Position numbers and translations under genes: made by a program. DNA of 64,000 bases from Pseudomonas gingeri (lineage in GTDB: Bacteria > Pseudomonadota > Gammaproteobacteria > Pseudomonadales > Pseudomonadaceae). The notes under the pieces were generated by a model, which worked only from the letters and a program-made list of their open reading frames with translations, was not told the origin of the DNA and made no database searches. Of the stretch, positions 43,785 to 52,734 are shown piece by piece. Position 1 is the stretch's first letter, and every line of letters starts with the position of its first letter. Location: contig NZ_JACAOS010000028.1 of the NCBI RefSeq assembly GCF_013386165.1, forward strand, positions 203,975-267,974. Direction: 5' to 3'.

Positions 43785-44543
43785 ATGCGCCGTTTGCTTT
43801 TTTCGCTGTTGATGTTCTGCACTTTGCCCGCCTGGGCAGACAACCACGACCAGCTGTACCGGGTCGCCGGTTGGCCGGAACAACGCGCGCATTTCAACGA
43901 TGCCCTGAGCGCCGCCCAGCAAAAGTACCGCAATAGCCTGCCACCGGCGGTCTATGACGCCCTGGTGAGCAACAGCAACCAGCGTTTCGCGCCCCAGGCC
44001 ATGGACCAGCGGGCCGAGGCCCAGTTGCGCCAGAACCTCGACAACCCGAAACCAGCACTGACATTCTTCCAGTCACCGCTGGGGCGCAAGATCGTCTCTG
44101 CCGAACTGCTCGCCACCCGCCGCGACCAATTGGCCAAGAATGCCAAGGGCCTGCCGCATATCGACGCCAGCGCCACCCGCCGCCTGCTGATCAACCATCT
44201 GGGCCGTGCGCTGCCGGCGCGCGAAGCCGGGGCCGAAGTCAGCCTGGCCATCGCCGGCGTGGCGGCCGACAGCCTGAGCTCGATGATCCCCGGGCTGCTG
44301 GGGGCGGGAGCGGCACAGAGCATGCTGAACGGCCAGCGCGAACGCTTGATGGAACAGATCGGCAACGACCTGGATAACACCTTGCTCTACGTCTACCGCG
44401 GCCTGTCCGACCCGGAGCTGGAAGAGTTCAGCACTTTTGCCGAATCGCCGGAAGGCAAGGCCTACTACCAGGCCGCACTGGCAGCGATCCGCGCCGGACT
44501 GGCGGTGGGGCAGAACCTGACCTCCACGCCACCTGGAAACTGA
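43785..44543 (+). CDS. Secreted DUF2059 protein
   Basis: A 252-residue protein with a signal peptide (MRRLLFSLLMFCTLPAWA). The helical mature part is mostly DUF2059: FFQSPLGRKIVSAE near 95-108 and LYVYRGLSDPELEEFSTFAESPEGKAYYQAA near 202-232 are the two recurrent family segments. No enzymatic motif is seen. Divergent from the oxygenase gene. Confidence 0.8.
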   Translation: MRRLLFSLLMFCTLPAWADNHDQLYRVAGWPEQRAHFNDALSAAQQKYRNSLPPAVYDALVSNSNQRFAPQAMDQRAEAQLRQNLDNPKPALTFFQSPLGRKIVSAELLATRRDQLAKNAKGLPHIDASATRRLLINHLGRALPAREAGAEVSLAIAGVAADSLSSMIPGLLGAGAAQSMLNGQRERLMEQIGNDLDNTLLYVYRGLSDPELEEFSTFAESPEGKAYYQAALAAIRAGLAVGQNLTSTPPGN

Positions 44544-44644
44544 ATGCAATACAGCCGTGCCTGCCACGGCCAGCCTTCCGGGCGTAATATGAATGCCCAG
44601 GCGCCATCCATGCAGTAGGTTCGCCTCCCTTCAGGAGACTACTC

Positions 44645-45145
44645 ATGTACAAGATCAACCTGGCTACCGCCGCGGACATCGAAGGTATCGCCCAACTGCT
44701 CCAGGCCAACGCCCCTTCCCGGGGTGGATCACTGACTGGGGAGTTCCCCCTCGACAAGGTCAGGCAAATGGCCCTCGGCGGCTCCCCCGTGGTAGTTGCC
44801 TCCCGCGATAACACCGTCGTTGGCGTGCTGTTCAGCGCGGCGAAAGACCTGCACCCCGCTCCGCCATCGATCACCGCCATGCTGGCCGCCTGGCCGGGCG
44901 CGCCCGACGCCTACGTGTACGGTCCGGCCTGCATCGCCGCCTCGGAAAGAGGCCAAGGCCTTCTGCCCCGGCTCTACGCGCAACTTCAACAGCATTGCCC
45001 GGGGCGCGAGGCGATTCTGTTCATACGCCGGGACAACAGCGCCTCGTTGCGTGCCCATGAGCGCCTGGGCATGCATGAAGTCGCCGGCTTCACTCTGGAA
45101 GGCGAAGAGTACGCGGTACTCAGTGACCGACCGGTTGCGCAATAA
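44645..45145 (+). CDS. GNAT-family N-acetyltransferase
   Basis: A 166-residue GNAT protein. The acetyl-CoA motif is present as CIAASERGQGLLPRLYAQL near 98-116, and a C-terminal beta-alpha unit (IRRDNSASLRAHERLGMHEV) follows. The start has AGGAG eight bases upstream. It is convergent with recQ. Substrate unknown. Confidence 0.88.
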   Translation: MYKINLATAADIEGIAQLLQANAPSRGGSLTGEFPLDKVRQMALGGSPVVVASRDNTVVGVLFSAAKDLHPAPPSITAMLAAWPGAPDAYVYGPACIAASERGQGLLPRLYAQLQQHCPGREAILFIRRDNSASLRAHERLGMHEVAGFTLEGEEYAVLSDRPVAQ

Positions 45146-45167
45146 GACGCGCCGCCCTGGATAGCAC

Positions 45168-47120
45168 CTAAGCGGTTTGTGCCTGCCCCTCAAGGGACCA
45201 AGCCGCAACCCACTCCCGCACCTCTGCATAGGGATAGGCCTCCAACACCGAAAACCCCGGCAGCGCCCTGGCCTTCAGCTTCGTAAACAACGGCACGCTG
45301 ATACCACAGAGGAAGCGCGTCAGGCACTCCGCACTCGGTGAATGCCCGTTGTGCTCCTGATGCCTGTGGATAAAGCCGCTGCACAGCCCAGGGAAATCGC
45401 GCTGATCAAGGGCAGGCAACGCCGGCGGCTCCGGCAGGCAGGCCACCTGCCCGTGACACACCGAACAATGCCCGCATCGCTCAGGCGCCTGCTCATCACC
45501 GAAATAGCGGGCCAACCGATAACCCAGGCATTGTTCGGTCGCGAACAGCGCCAGCATGGCGTGAATCCGCGCAATCTCGCTGACTTCGTGCTGCGCAAAA
45601 TAGGCATACAGCTCCAGGCTCAGGGCATGGGGATCGAAGTCGCTGACCAACAGGCTGTAGACCTCGGTCATCTGCTTGCTTTCCAGCTCGATCCAGCGCC
45701 GCTCCTGGAAAAAGTCCAAGGCCTTTACCACCCGGCCACGCTCGGCCTGATGCTGTTGATACAAGGCGTCGAAATTCACCGTGGCCCAGGTCCGGGCGCG
45801 GCTGGAGGTCTGGATAATCGCCGAGACGAAGTCGCGCCGCTCGCCCTCGAACTTCTCCAGTAACACCTCGGGTTCCACCAGGAACTTGAAACGGTATTCG
45901 GCGAAATACGCATAACGCGGTGCAATCAAGCCCCGCAACTCCAGCTGGACCAGCAGGGTCTTGAGTGGCAACTGGCGGATATTGCTCTGGTCCGCCAAGG
46001 GCCCGAGCAGGAACTCCCACTGGCCATCCGGGATCGCGCCCTTCAGCTCGTCCAGCACCCGCCGAATCCCCTCCAGCTCCGGCGTATCGCCGTAGACGAA
46101 GTTTTCCAGCACATTCAGGCTGTCGCGGTTGGCCAACACCAGACAATCGGAAGGCTGGCCGTCGCGTCCGGCCCGGCCGATTTCCTGGCTGTAGTTCTCG
46201 ATGGACTTGGGCAGGTCGAAATGCACCACGTTGCGGATATCCGCCTTGTCGATGCCCATGCCGAAAGCAATGGTGGCGACGATGCAATTCAACTGCCCGG
46301 CCATGAACTGCTTCTGGATCGCCTCCCGCTGCTCATGGGGCAAACCGGCGTGATAGGCCGTGGCCGGAATGGCATTGCGGCTCAGGTGCTGGGCGATCTG
46401 CTCGGCGGTCTTCTGCAGGGTGACGTAGACAATGCTCGGCTGCCCGACGCGGCCGCCCAGCCATTCCACCAGCCGACGATGCTTGTCATCGCCGCCGACC
46501 GACTCCACCAACAGGTTGAGGTTTGGCCGATAGAAACCGGTGGTGACCACATCGTCCGGCGCAATGGCAAACTTGGCCTGCATGTCCGTGATCACTTTCG
46601 GGGTGGCGGTGGCGGTCAGCAGCAACGCCTGGGGAATGCGGAACTGGCGCTGATAGTCCGGCAGCTTCAGGTAATCGGGACGGAAATTGTGGCCCCACTC
46701 GGAAATACAGTGCGCCTCGTCCACCACCAGCAGGGAAATCTGCACCTGCTGGAGAAAATTGCGGAAGCGCTCGTTCTTCAGGCGTTCCACGGAAATCATC
46801 AGGATCTTCAATTCGCCGGAACGGGCTCGGGCCATCACCGCATTGGCCTCATCCCGGCTCTGGGCCGAGTCGATGCTCGCCGCCGCAATGCCATGGCGTT
46901 GCAGAAAGGCCAACTGATCCTGCATCAACGCCAGCAGTGGCGACACCACCAGCGTCAGGTGCGGCAGAAGCAGCGCCGGCAATTGATAACACAAGGACTT
47001 GCCGGAACCGGTGGGGAAAATCGCCGCCGCCGAACGCCCGGCCAATACCGCACTGATCGCCGCCTCCTGGCCACCGCGAAACTGTGGATAACCAAAAACC
47101 CGCTGGAGGGTGTCGTACAT
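45168..47120 (-). CDS. recQ: RecQ-family ATP-dependent DNA helicase
   Basis: A 650-residue 3'-5' helicase: Walker A IFPTGSGKSLCYQLP near 34-48, DEAH motif VVDEAHCISEWGHNFRPDYLKL, motif VI QEIGRAGRDGQPSDC, and a C-terminal zinc cluster CGHCSVCHG. After the zinc region the chain is short and I see no HRDC domain, so it is a compact RecQ. It may be distinct from the classic 700-residue RecQ, which leaves the symbol tentative. The ATG at 47120 is preceded by a weak site. Confidence 0.85.
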   Translation of the reverse strand: MYDTLQRVFGYPQFRGGQEAAISAVLAGRSAAAIFPTGSGKSLCYQLPALLLPHLTLVVSPLLALMQDQLAFLQRHGIAAASIDSAQSRDEANAVMARARSGELKILMISVERLKNERFRNFLQQVQISLLVVDEAHCISEWGHNFRPDYLKLPDYQRQFRIPQALLLTATATPKVITDMQAKFAIAPDDVVTTGFYRPNLNLLVESVGGDDKHRRLVEWLGGRVGQPSIVYVTLQKTAEQIAQHLSRNAIPATAYHAGLPHEQREAIQKQFMAGQLNCIVATIAFGMGIDKADIRNVVHFDLPKSIENYSQEIGRAGRDGQPSDCLVLANRDSLNVLENFVYGDTPELEGIRRVLDELKGAIPDGQWEFLLGPLADQSNIRQLPLKTLLVQLELRGLIAPRYAYFAEYRFKFLVEPEVLLEKFEGERRDFVSAIIQTSSRARTWATVNFDALYQQHQAERGRVVKALDFFQERRWIELESKQMTEVYSLLVSDFDPHALSLELYAYFAQHEVSEIARIHAMLALFATEQCLGYRLARYFGDEQAPERCGHCSVCHGQVACLPEPPALPALDQRDFPGLCSGFIHRHQEHNGHSPSAECLTRFLCGISVPLFTKLKARALPGFSVLEAYPYAEVREWVAAWSLEGQAQTA

Positions 47121-47503
47121 AAGCTGTCACTCCGTTGACCGCTGTGGATAAACAAACCCTAGGCGGTCGGGCGAGAAAAGGGCCGAGGCAAGCATTACAA
47201 ACTGCTACGGCGCGCCAGACTAGCGCAAAGCGGGCCGCGGTTGCGGGGTAGCGGCCAATACCCAGATACAAATCTACAGGTGCGTCCTGCTGAGAGTGCC
47301 GATTACATCGAGGCGACTGGGGTGACTGATGGATCTGGCGGCAGCAACGCGACTGGCAAGCGAGCGAAGCAGCCGCCGACAACTCTCACCTACCGATAAC
47401 GGTCCTGCGGGATAGAACACGCAAAACAATGTCCCTGTAACAGCCCCCGGAAACGAACAACGCGCCAGACAGGGCGCGTTGTGGGGCTGGATCAGTGTGT
47501 GAT
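47121..47503. other. Gene-free interval between recQ and the YfaP-like gene
   Basis: A 383-base stretch with the recQ promoter at its left end and, at its right end, a hairpin (aacgcgcc / ggcgcgtt, 47459-47481) 23 bases after the YfaP-gene stop that probably ends that transcript. I see no coding signal or RNA gene in between. Confidence 0.6.
47459..47481 (-). terminator. Hairpin after the YfaP-like gene
   Basis: The arms aacgcgcc and ggcgcgtt surround agaca. The T run on the minus strand is weak. Confidence 0.55.
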
Positions 47504-48679
47504 TCAGCGATTTTTTACTCGCTCGATCGCCGTGTCATACACCGGATTGGCTTTCTGTTCCTTGGCCAGCTCGTAGTGACGCTGAGCATCGGAGAACTGC
47601 CCGGCACCTTCATAGATACGAGCAATGTTGTAGTAGGAACTGGCGCGAACGGTGTTGGCCGAACTGCCGGATGCCAGGGCAACGGCCTTGCGGTTGGCCC
47701 AAATGGCTTCAGCGGTATTACCGGCCTTCTGATACGCCAGACCGAGGTTGCTGTAGGCCTGACCAAAGCTGTTGTTCAGATCGATGGCCTGACGGAAGAA
47801 GGCAATCGCCTGCTCCAGATTACCTGCCTTGTAGGCCGCCTCGCCTTTCACATTCAGAGCCTTTGCATCGATCTGCGCCGTAGAGCTGACCGCCACTTCG
47901 GCGACCGCGACCTTGTCATCAAGCAGCGGCGAGACTTCATTCAGCACATCCTTGGCCTCTACGGTCGCGCCGCTGAAGGTGTTGATGTCCTGAAAGTCAC
48001 CGCTGCCGGTCATCCGGAACACGGTCCACAGGTTGCCGCTGCGGTTGGTGGGAACGTAATAGGTACGAACCAGGGACTGACCCATGTAGACAAACACCGT
48101 GGCCTGGCTGTTGGACAGTTGGCGCGAGGCCGGATTGTTGCCGTTGGTGTAGTCATGCACTGCATACACATAGCTTTCGCCGTAGTGCTTCTTCTGCAGG
48201 GTGATGGTTTCCGGGCCATAGCTGTCGGTGTCATCCACGTCCAGTTCGGCGTCGGTGCCCTTCTGCTGTTCGAAGTAGATATTGTTACCGGGGAAAATCA
48301 TGTGGGAATCGAGGTCTGCCGGGGTCTTGCCCCAGGTCAGCACCACGCGCAGGCCGTCGAGGCTCTGCATCACTGGACTGACGGCATAGGTCATGTCCTT
48401 GCAGGGACACTTGACCACCAGATTGGAGTAACCGGCCTTCTTGATGATCAACAGGTTGCTGGCATCGTCGGCGAAGCTGGCCTCGAGGACGACCTGGCCC
48501 TGGGCGTTGGTCTTGCCGACCACGTTCTGCTCGCCGTTGCGCTGCAACAGCACTTCGGCGTCGGCGATCTTCTGATCCTTGACCACGGCACTGAGGACTT
48601 CGATGGGCAATTGCCCGGCCTGGACCGACCAGGCGACGGCACACAACGACAAGACAGAGGCCACGCGAAGCAGAGACAT
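47504..48679 (-). CDS. Secreted YfaP (DUF2135)/TPR protein
   Basis: A 391-residue protein with a signal peptide (MSLLRVASVLSLCAVAWSVQAG). Residues 25-100 look like a carboxypeptidase-regulatory/Ig-like domain. Residues 105-210 match YfaP/DUF2135 (WGKTPADLDSHMIFPG, DVDDTDSYGPETITL, YVYAVHDYTNG). Residues 270-375 hold about three TPR units (EAAYKAGNLEQAIAFFRQAI; AYSNLGLAYQKAGNTAEAI; SSYYNIARIYEGAGQFSDA). It is likely periplasmic, with TPRs for partner binding. The ATG has a GGGAG site. Divergent from the proline-rich membrane protein gene at 48892. Confidence 0.82.
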   Translation of the reverse strand: MSLLRVASVLSLCAVAWSVQAGQLPIEVLSAVVKDQKIADAEVLLQRNGEQNVVGKTNAQGQVVLEASFADDASNLLIIKKAGYSNLVVKCPCKDMTYAVSPVMQSLDGLRVVLTWGKTPADLDSHMIFPGNNIYFEQQKGTDAELDVDDTDSYGPETITLQKKHYGESYVYAVHDYTNGNNPASRQLSNSQATVFVYMGQSLVRTYYVPTNRSGNLWTVFRMTGSGDFQDINTFSGATVEAKDVLNEVSPLLDDKVAVAEVAVSSTAQIDAKALNVKGEAAYKAGNLEQAIAFFRQAIDLNNSFGQAYSNLGLAYQKAGNTAEAIWANRKAVALASGSSANTVRASSYYNIARIYEGAGQFSDAQRHYELAKEQKANPVYDTAIERVKNR

Positions 48680-48891
48680 ACTTAACTCCCTTTAAGTGCA
48701 AAACTCGGACACCGGGAGGCGCCCTGAAAATTGGTGCGAAACATACCGATTTTTTGTCCGAGGCGTCTGCTTTTTAAAAGGAAAATTTCATTTTTGTGGA
48801 GCCGTCGTTACTCGCCAATAGCTGTTTGAAGATTTAATCTGCAATCCCCCTCAAAGCCCACGAGAAAGCGCCGATAACCCGCTGACTCACC

Positions 48892-49680
48892 ATGGAAGGC
48901 CGCGGCGATATGCAACATTCCGAGCAAGAAGATGACGATGGCGTCATCCGTTTCAAACGCCTGCACCCCGAACATTTCGACGTGGTGCTGGGATCGCACC
49001 CGGCCAAGCAGAAAGTGCCGCGCCCTGCGCAGCCCAAGTCCTACGGCATATGGGTAATGGTGCTGATACTCGTGGGCATGCTCGGCTACATGACGCTCAA
49101 CCGGAACAGCAGCCGCCCGATTTCTGTCGAGCCAATGCCGGCGGCTGAGCCGTTGCCGACTGAAGCACCTGCGCAGCCCCAAGTGCCGGAGGAGCCGGTG
49201 CAAGCACCTAATCCGCCCAGCGCCAAAATCGCGCCGACGCCCGCACCGCAAGTGGTTGTCGTGGTGCAGACTCAGGCCCCAGCGGCGGCGGCAGCGCCCG
49301 CCACAGTCTCGGCCCCCGTGCCGAAGGCCCAGGGATTGGTGTCGGCCAGCTACCTGGCCGGTTACCAGGCCAACTTGAATGCGCCTGAAGCCAGACAGAC
49401 GCGCCAGTACGAAATCGCCACGGTCAGCATTCGCGAATGGGACGGCCGCGACCGTTATCAGGCGAAGTGGCGGATCTTCAACAACGTCATCGACAACGCC
49501 AGCGTCTGCGGCAACTTCCTGGCCACCAGTACCGAGCACAGCGAATGCCGCAAGTCGGCAGCGGTATTTTTCAAGGAACAGTGCGGCGAATGGGGCAAGC
49601 GCTGGGACCGCGACCAGGAGGAGAAAAGCAAAGGGATGCAGGAGCGCTATTGCACGGCGATGAAGACGTTTAGCGCGTAG
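48892..49680 (+). CDS. Single-pass membrane protein with Pro/Ala linker and Cys-containing C-terminal domain
   Basis: A 262-residue protein I do not recognise. Residues 1-50 are cytoplasmic and acidic, and residues 51-70 form a transmembrane helix (YGIWVMVLILVGMLGYMTL). Residues 75-150 are a proline- and alanine-rich linker, and residues 155-262 form a globular end with four cysteines (VCGNF, SECRKS, EQCGEW, RYCTAM) that could pair in the periplasm. An internal ATG at 48910, after GGAAGG, may be the real start and would remove 6 residues. The layout resembles TonB- or sporulation-like linkers, but no domain match can be claimed. It diverges from the YfaP/TPR gene. Confidence 0.7.
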   Translation: MEGRGDMQHSEQEDDDGVIRFKRLHPEHFDVVLGSHPAKQKVPRPAQPKSYGIWVMVLILVGMLGYMTLNRNSSRPISVEPMPAAEPLPTEAPAQPQVPEEPVQAPNPPSAKIAPTPAPQVVVVVQTQAPAAAAAPATVSAPVPKAQGLVSASYLAGYQANLNAPEARQTRQYEIATVSIREWDGRDRYQAKWRIFNNVIDNASVCGNFLATSTEHSECRKSAAVFFKEQCGEWGKRWDRDQEEKSKGMQERYCTAMKTFSA

Positions 49681-50098
49681 GGGAAAACAGCGGACGATGG
49701 CGCTGAGCCGGCCAGTCGCTTAGTAGCCCCTTCGCGGGTAGGTTATTTCCTCAAAGGAAATGGCCTACTCATACGAGGCAATTAATAACCAGCACTTGAG
49801 AGCCCGGCCACACCCTGCACCGGTACATGCTGATTCAGCACAAGCGCCAGGTCCTTCATTGTTCGGAGCTCCTCACCGACGCACTGACGGGACCGCTCCG
49901 ATGACCAAGCCTATCCTTGAAAAAAAGAAGATACATTTAGAAAAAATACACCAGGCAAACCATTCTCAAACAGCTTGCCTGGCAGCAACCCCGTTGATAG
50001 TATTTTCTCAACGCATCTGGTTAACCATTTGCCCACCTTCCGAGGCCCACATCGATTCGTCGAGTGGGCTTTCGTGTATTCGGGCATAAGGAAAGCCA
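49681..50098. other. Gene-free AT-richer interval with hairpins
   Basis: A 418-base region. It contains a 13-bp stem with a 5-base loop at 49738-49768 (gtaggttatttcc / ggaaatggcctac, two G-T pairs). An 8-base inverted repeat (ccaggcaa / ttgcctgg) lies near 49951-49982. From about 49915 the base content drops in GC (aaaaaaagaagatacattta). I see no convincing gene. Confidence 0.5.
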
Positions 50099-50903
50099 AT
50101 GCATTACGTTGCCTATCTCGACGAGTTCGGACACGTCGGCCAATACGTTTCCAGAAACCATTCTCAATACAAGACAAGCCCTGTTTTCGGGCTGGGTGGC
50201 ATGCTCATTCCCGCGCACCACGTGCGCGAATTCGCGATCTACTTCTACAAACTCAAGTGCCATCTGCTGGCCTGGGATCTACAGCATAAAAATCCAAGGC
50301 AACTGCCTCCTTACCAATGGGAAAAGAAAGGCGCTTCGATTTACACGCCTACGAACATTGCCAAGTATCAATCGCTGAGACACTCTACATTTCGGCTGCT
50401 GAATCAGATCAAACAAGTCGGCGGGCACGTGTTCTACACAGGTGAGCACAAAACTGCAGCTCCCCACGTGCAGGACTCTGATCGAGCCTCCAGTCCAAGG
50501 CGAAAGCCACCTTTTCCAGACACTCCAATGCGCAGACTGGATATGTGGCCTCATTGGCCGCCTCATGGCGCTATCTGTTGCACCCGAAGAGTTTCGAGAC
50601 GGGGAGGACTTCAAGAAGTACTTTTCCTCTCGCATCGCCGCTGTCTCTATCCCATGCAGCGGTCTGGAACATCAGAAAAATGCCAAACCGCAAGAAGCTC
50701 TTGATGCAAAATCCGAAGATGCACCAATGCCGTCTCTCGGAAATTGCCACGAACCCAACGCCGCGTCTGCGCGCAATGTACAACCCACTTGGGCTTCATT
50801 GGCTGAACTACCCCTCGCCGATCCAGACTTTCTGGGAGAACGGACGAATGTTATCGCAGATGAAAACAGGTTCAATAAGGGGCCAGGAACGCCAACGACG
50901 TAA
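50099..50903 (+). pseudogene. Broken DUF3800 gene
   Basis: The first reading frame starts MHYVAYLDEFGHVG, with the YLDExG acidic motif of DUF3800, and AAGGA lies just upstream. It runs through GGHVFYTGEHK to about 50460. The typical C-terminal segment, RTLIEPPVQGESHLFQTLQCADWICGLIGRL (50472-50564), lies in another frame, and the stretch that usually links these parts (tens of residues) is missing. The simplest reading is an internal deletion that also shifted the frame. The second frame stays open to 50903, but family-like sequence ends near 50650. DUF3800 proteins have a proposed nuclease-like fold and are frequent in mobile or defence-related DNA. Base content is lower in GC than in the surrounding core. 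Confidence 0.75.
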
Positions 50904-50956
50904 GTTCGCTCCTGCGGCAGCTTCTTGGCTGTCCGTGGCACGCTGTCCACACAATA

Positions 50957-50987
50957 AAAAACCGCCCCTAGGGGCGGTTAATTTTTG
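50957..50987. terminator. Terminator of pckA
   Basis: A perfect 20-base hairpin, aaccgccccta/ggggcggtt (50960-50979), is followed on the minus strand by TTTTTTATT and on the plus strand by AATTTTT. It lies about 28 bases after the pckA stop. Confidence 0.9.
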
Positions 50988-51007
50988 AAGCGGGTAACCA
51001 GACCCGA

Positions 51008-52555
51008 TTACAACTTCGGCCCAGCCGCCTTGATCGCGTCGCTCACGTCGAACTTCTTGAAGTTCTCGATGAACAGACCCGCCAGCGCTTTTGCCGCTTC
51101 GTCGTAGGCAGCCTTGTCAGCCCAGGTGTTGCGCGGGTTCAACAGGCCAGTCTCGACGCCCGGCACGGCCAATGGCACGTCCAGGTTGACGGTGTCCAGG
51201 TGCTCGGTCTCGGCGCCAATCAACGCACCGCTCTGGATCGCTGCAATCACGCCACGGGTGGTCGGGATGTTGAAGCGCTTGCCAACGCCGTAGCCGCCGC
51301 CGGTCCAGCCGGTGTTGACCAGGTAGACCTTCGAGCCGAAACCACGGATACGCTTGATCAGCAGCTCAGCGTATTCACCCGCCGGACGCGGGAAGAACGG
51401 TGCGCCGAAGCAGGTGGAAAAGGTCGACTTGATGCCGGCGCCCGAACCCATTTCAGTCGAGCCCACCAGTGCGGTGTAGCCGGACAGGAAGTGGTAAGCG
51501 GCCTGCTCTTCGCTGAGGATCGACACCGGTGGCAGTACGCCGGTCAGGTCGCAGGTCAGGAAGATTACGGCGTTTGGCTCGCCACCGAGGTTTTTCGCTG
51601 CGCGTTTTTCGATCAGTTCACGCGGGTAGGCCGCACGGCTGTTCTGGGTCAGGCTGTCGTCGGCGTAGTCGGCCTTTTTGTTGGCGTCCAACACGACGTT
51701 TTCCAGCACGGCGCCGTGCTGGATGGCTTTCCAGATCACCGGCTCGTTCTTCTCGGACAGGTCGATGCACTTGGCATAGCAACCGCCTTCGATGTTGAAC
51801 ACCACGCCCACGCCCCAGCCGTGTTCGTCGTCACCGATCAGGTAACGGCTTTCATCAGCCGACAGGGTGGTCTTGCCGGTGCCCGACAGACCGAAGAACA
51901 GGGTCACGTCGCCCTCTTCGCCCATGTTCGCCGCGCAGTGCATTGGCAGCACGTCGACCGCCGGCAGCAGGAAGTTCTGCACCGAGAACAGGGCTTTTTT
52001 CATCTCACCGGCGTAACGCATGCCAGCGATCAGGACTTTCTTGGCCGCGAAGTTGAGGATCACGGTGCCATCGGAGTTGGTGCCGTCACGCTCTGGCACA
52101 CACTCGAACTCAGGCACGTTGAGGATCTGCCACTCGTCCTTGCCACCGGCGTTGTACTGGCCGGCTTCCGGGTTGATGAACAGGCAACGGCCGAACAGGT
52201 TGTGCCAGGCAGTACCGGTGGTCATCTTGACCGGCAGGTAGTGCGCCGGATCGGAACCGACGTGCACGTGGGAAACAAAGCGCTCGCGCTCGCCGATGAA
52301 GGCTTCGACACGGTTCCACAGGGCGTCGAACTTGTCGGCCGGGAACTTGCGGTTGATCGGGCCCCAGGCAATGGCGTCCTGGGTAGAAGGCTCTTCGACG
52401 ATAAAACGGTCGACAGGCGAACGACCGGTGCGGTGACCGGTGCGCACTACCAGCGCGCCGGTGTCGGCGAGTTCGCCTTCACCACGAGCCAGGGCTTCTT
52501 TTACCAGATCGTCAACACTCAGATCGGTGTACACGGCATTGTTTGCTTGCGTCAT
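51008..52555 (-). CDS. pckA: Phosphoenolpyruvate carboxykinase (ATP)
   Basis: Converts oxaloacetate and ATP to PEP, the first gluconeogenic step. It has 515 residues. The kinase P-loop GLSGTGKTTLS near 232-242, the metal and substrate site in DDEHGWG near 255-261, RTGRSPVDRFIV near 45-56 and the late NTGWTGGGYGVGKR segment all match the ATP-dependent family. The ATG at 52555 has GGGGA upstream. It is monocistronic, with its own terminator. Confidence 0.98.
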   Translation of the reverse strand: MTQANNAVYTDLSVDDLVKEALARGEGELADTGALVVRTGHRTGRSPVDRFIVEEPSTQDAIAWGPINRKFPADKFDALWNRVEAFIGERERFVSHVHVGSDPAHYLPVKMTTGTAWHNLFGRCLFINPEAGQYNAGGKDEWQILNVPEFECVPERDGTNSDGTVILNFAAKKVLIAGMRYAGEMKKALFSVQNFLLPAVDVLPMHCAANMGEEGDVTLFFGLSGTGKTTLSADESRYLIGDDEHGWGVGVVFNIEGGCYAKCIDLSEKNEPVIWKAIQHGAVLENVVLDANKKADYADDSLTQNSRAAYPRELIEKRAAKNLGGEPNAVIFLTCDLTGVLPPVSILSEEQAAYHFLSGYTALVGSTEMGSGAGIKSTFSTCFGAPFFPRPAGEYAELLIKRIRGFGSKVYLVNTGWTGGGYGVGKRFNIPTTRGVIAAIQSGALIGAETEHLDTVNLDVPLAVPGVETGLLNPRNTWADKAAYDEAAKALAGLFIENFKKFDVSDAIKAAGPKL

Positions 52556-52674
52556 GAGATTCCCCGTCGGCCACTGGCCGAGTGCTCCAAACGTTTTGTA
52601 GTAGAAAGTCGTGCACTACTACCGCGAAAAAAGTGGGCGGGATTATGCCAGAAAAGCCCAAAAAGAGTAGGGTC

Positions 52675-52713
52675 CTCCTGTCAGAACGACCGTTTTCTGT
52701 CGTTTGACAGGAG
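52675..52713. other. Long inverted repeat between pckA and hslO
   Basis: The arms ctcctgtcagaacgac and gtcgtttgacaggag (15 pairs with one bulged G) enclose an 8-base loop. It lies 22 bases beyond the hslO stop and about 120 bases upstream of the pckA start. It could end hslO transcripts or act as an operator for pckA; there is no long T run. Confidence 0.6.
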
Positions 52714-52734
52714 ATTTACCTGCGCTGAACCGTT

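Noticed and set aside
50545..50988. 147-codon frame after the DUF3800 remnant as a separate gene
   Set aside because: It begins inside the remnant in another frame, runs through the pckA terminator, and shows no recognisable domain or ribosome site.
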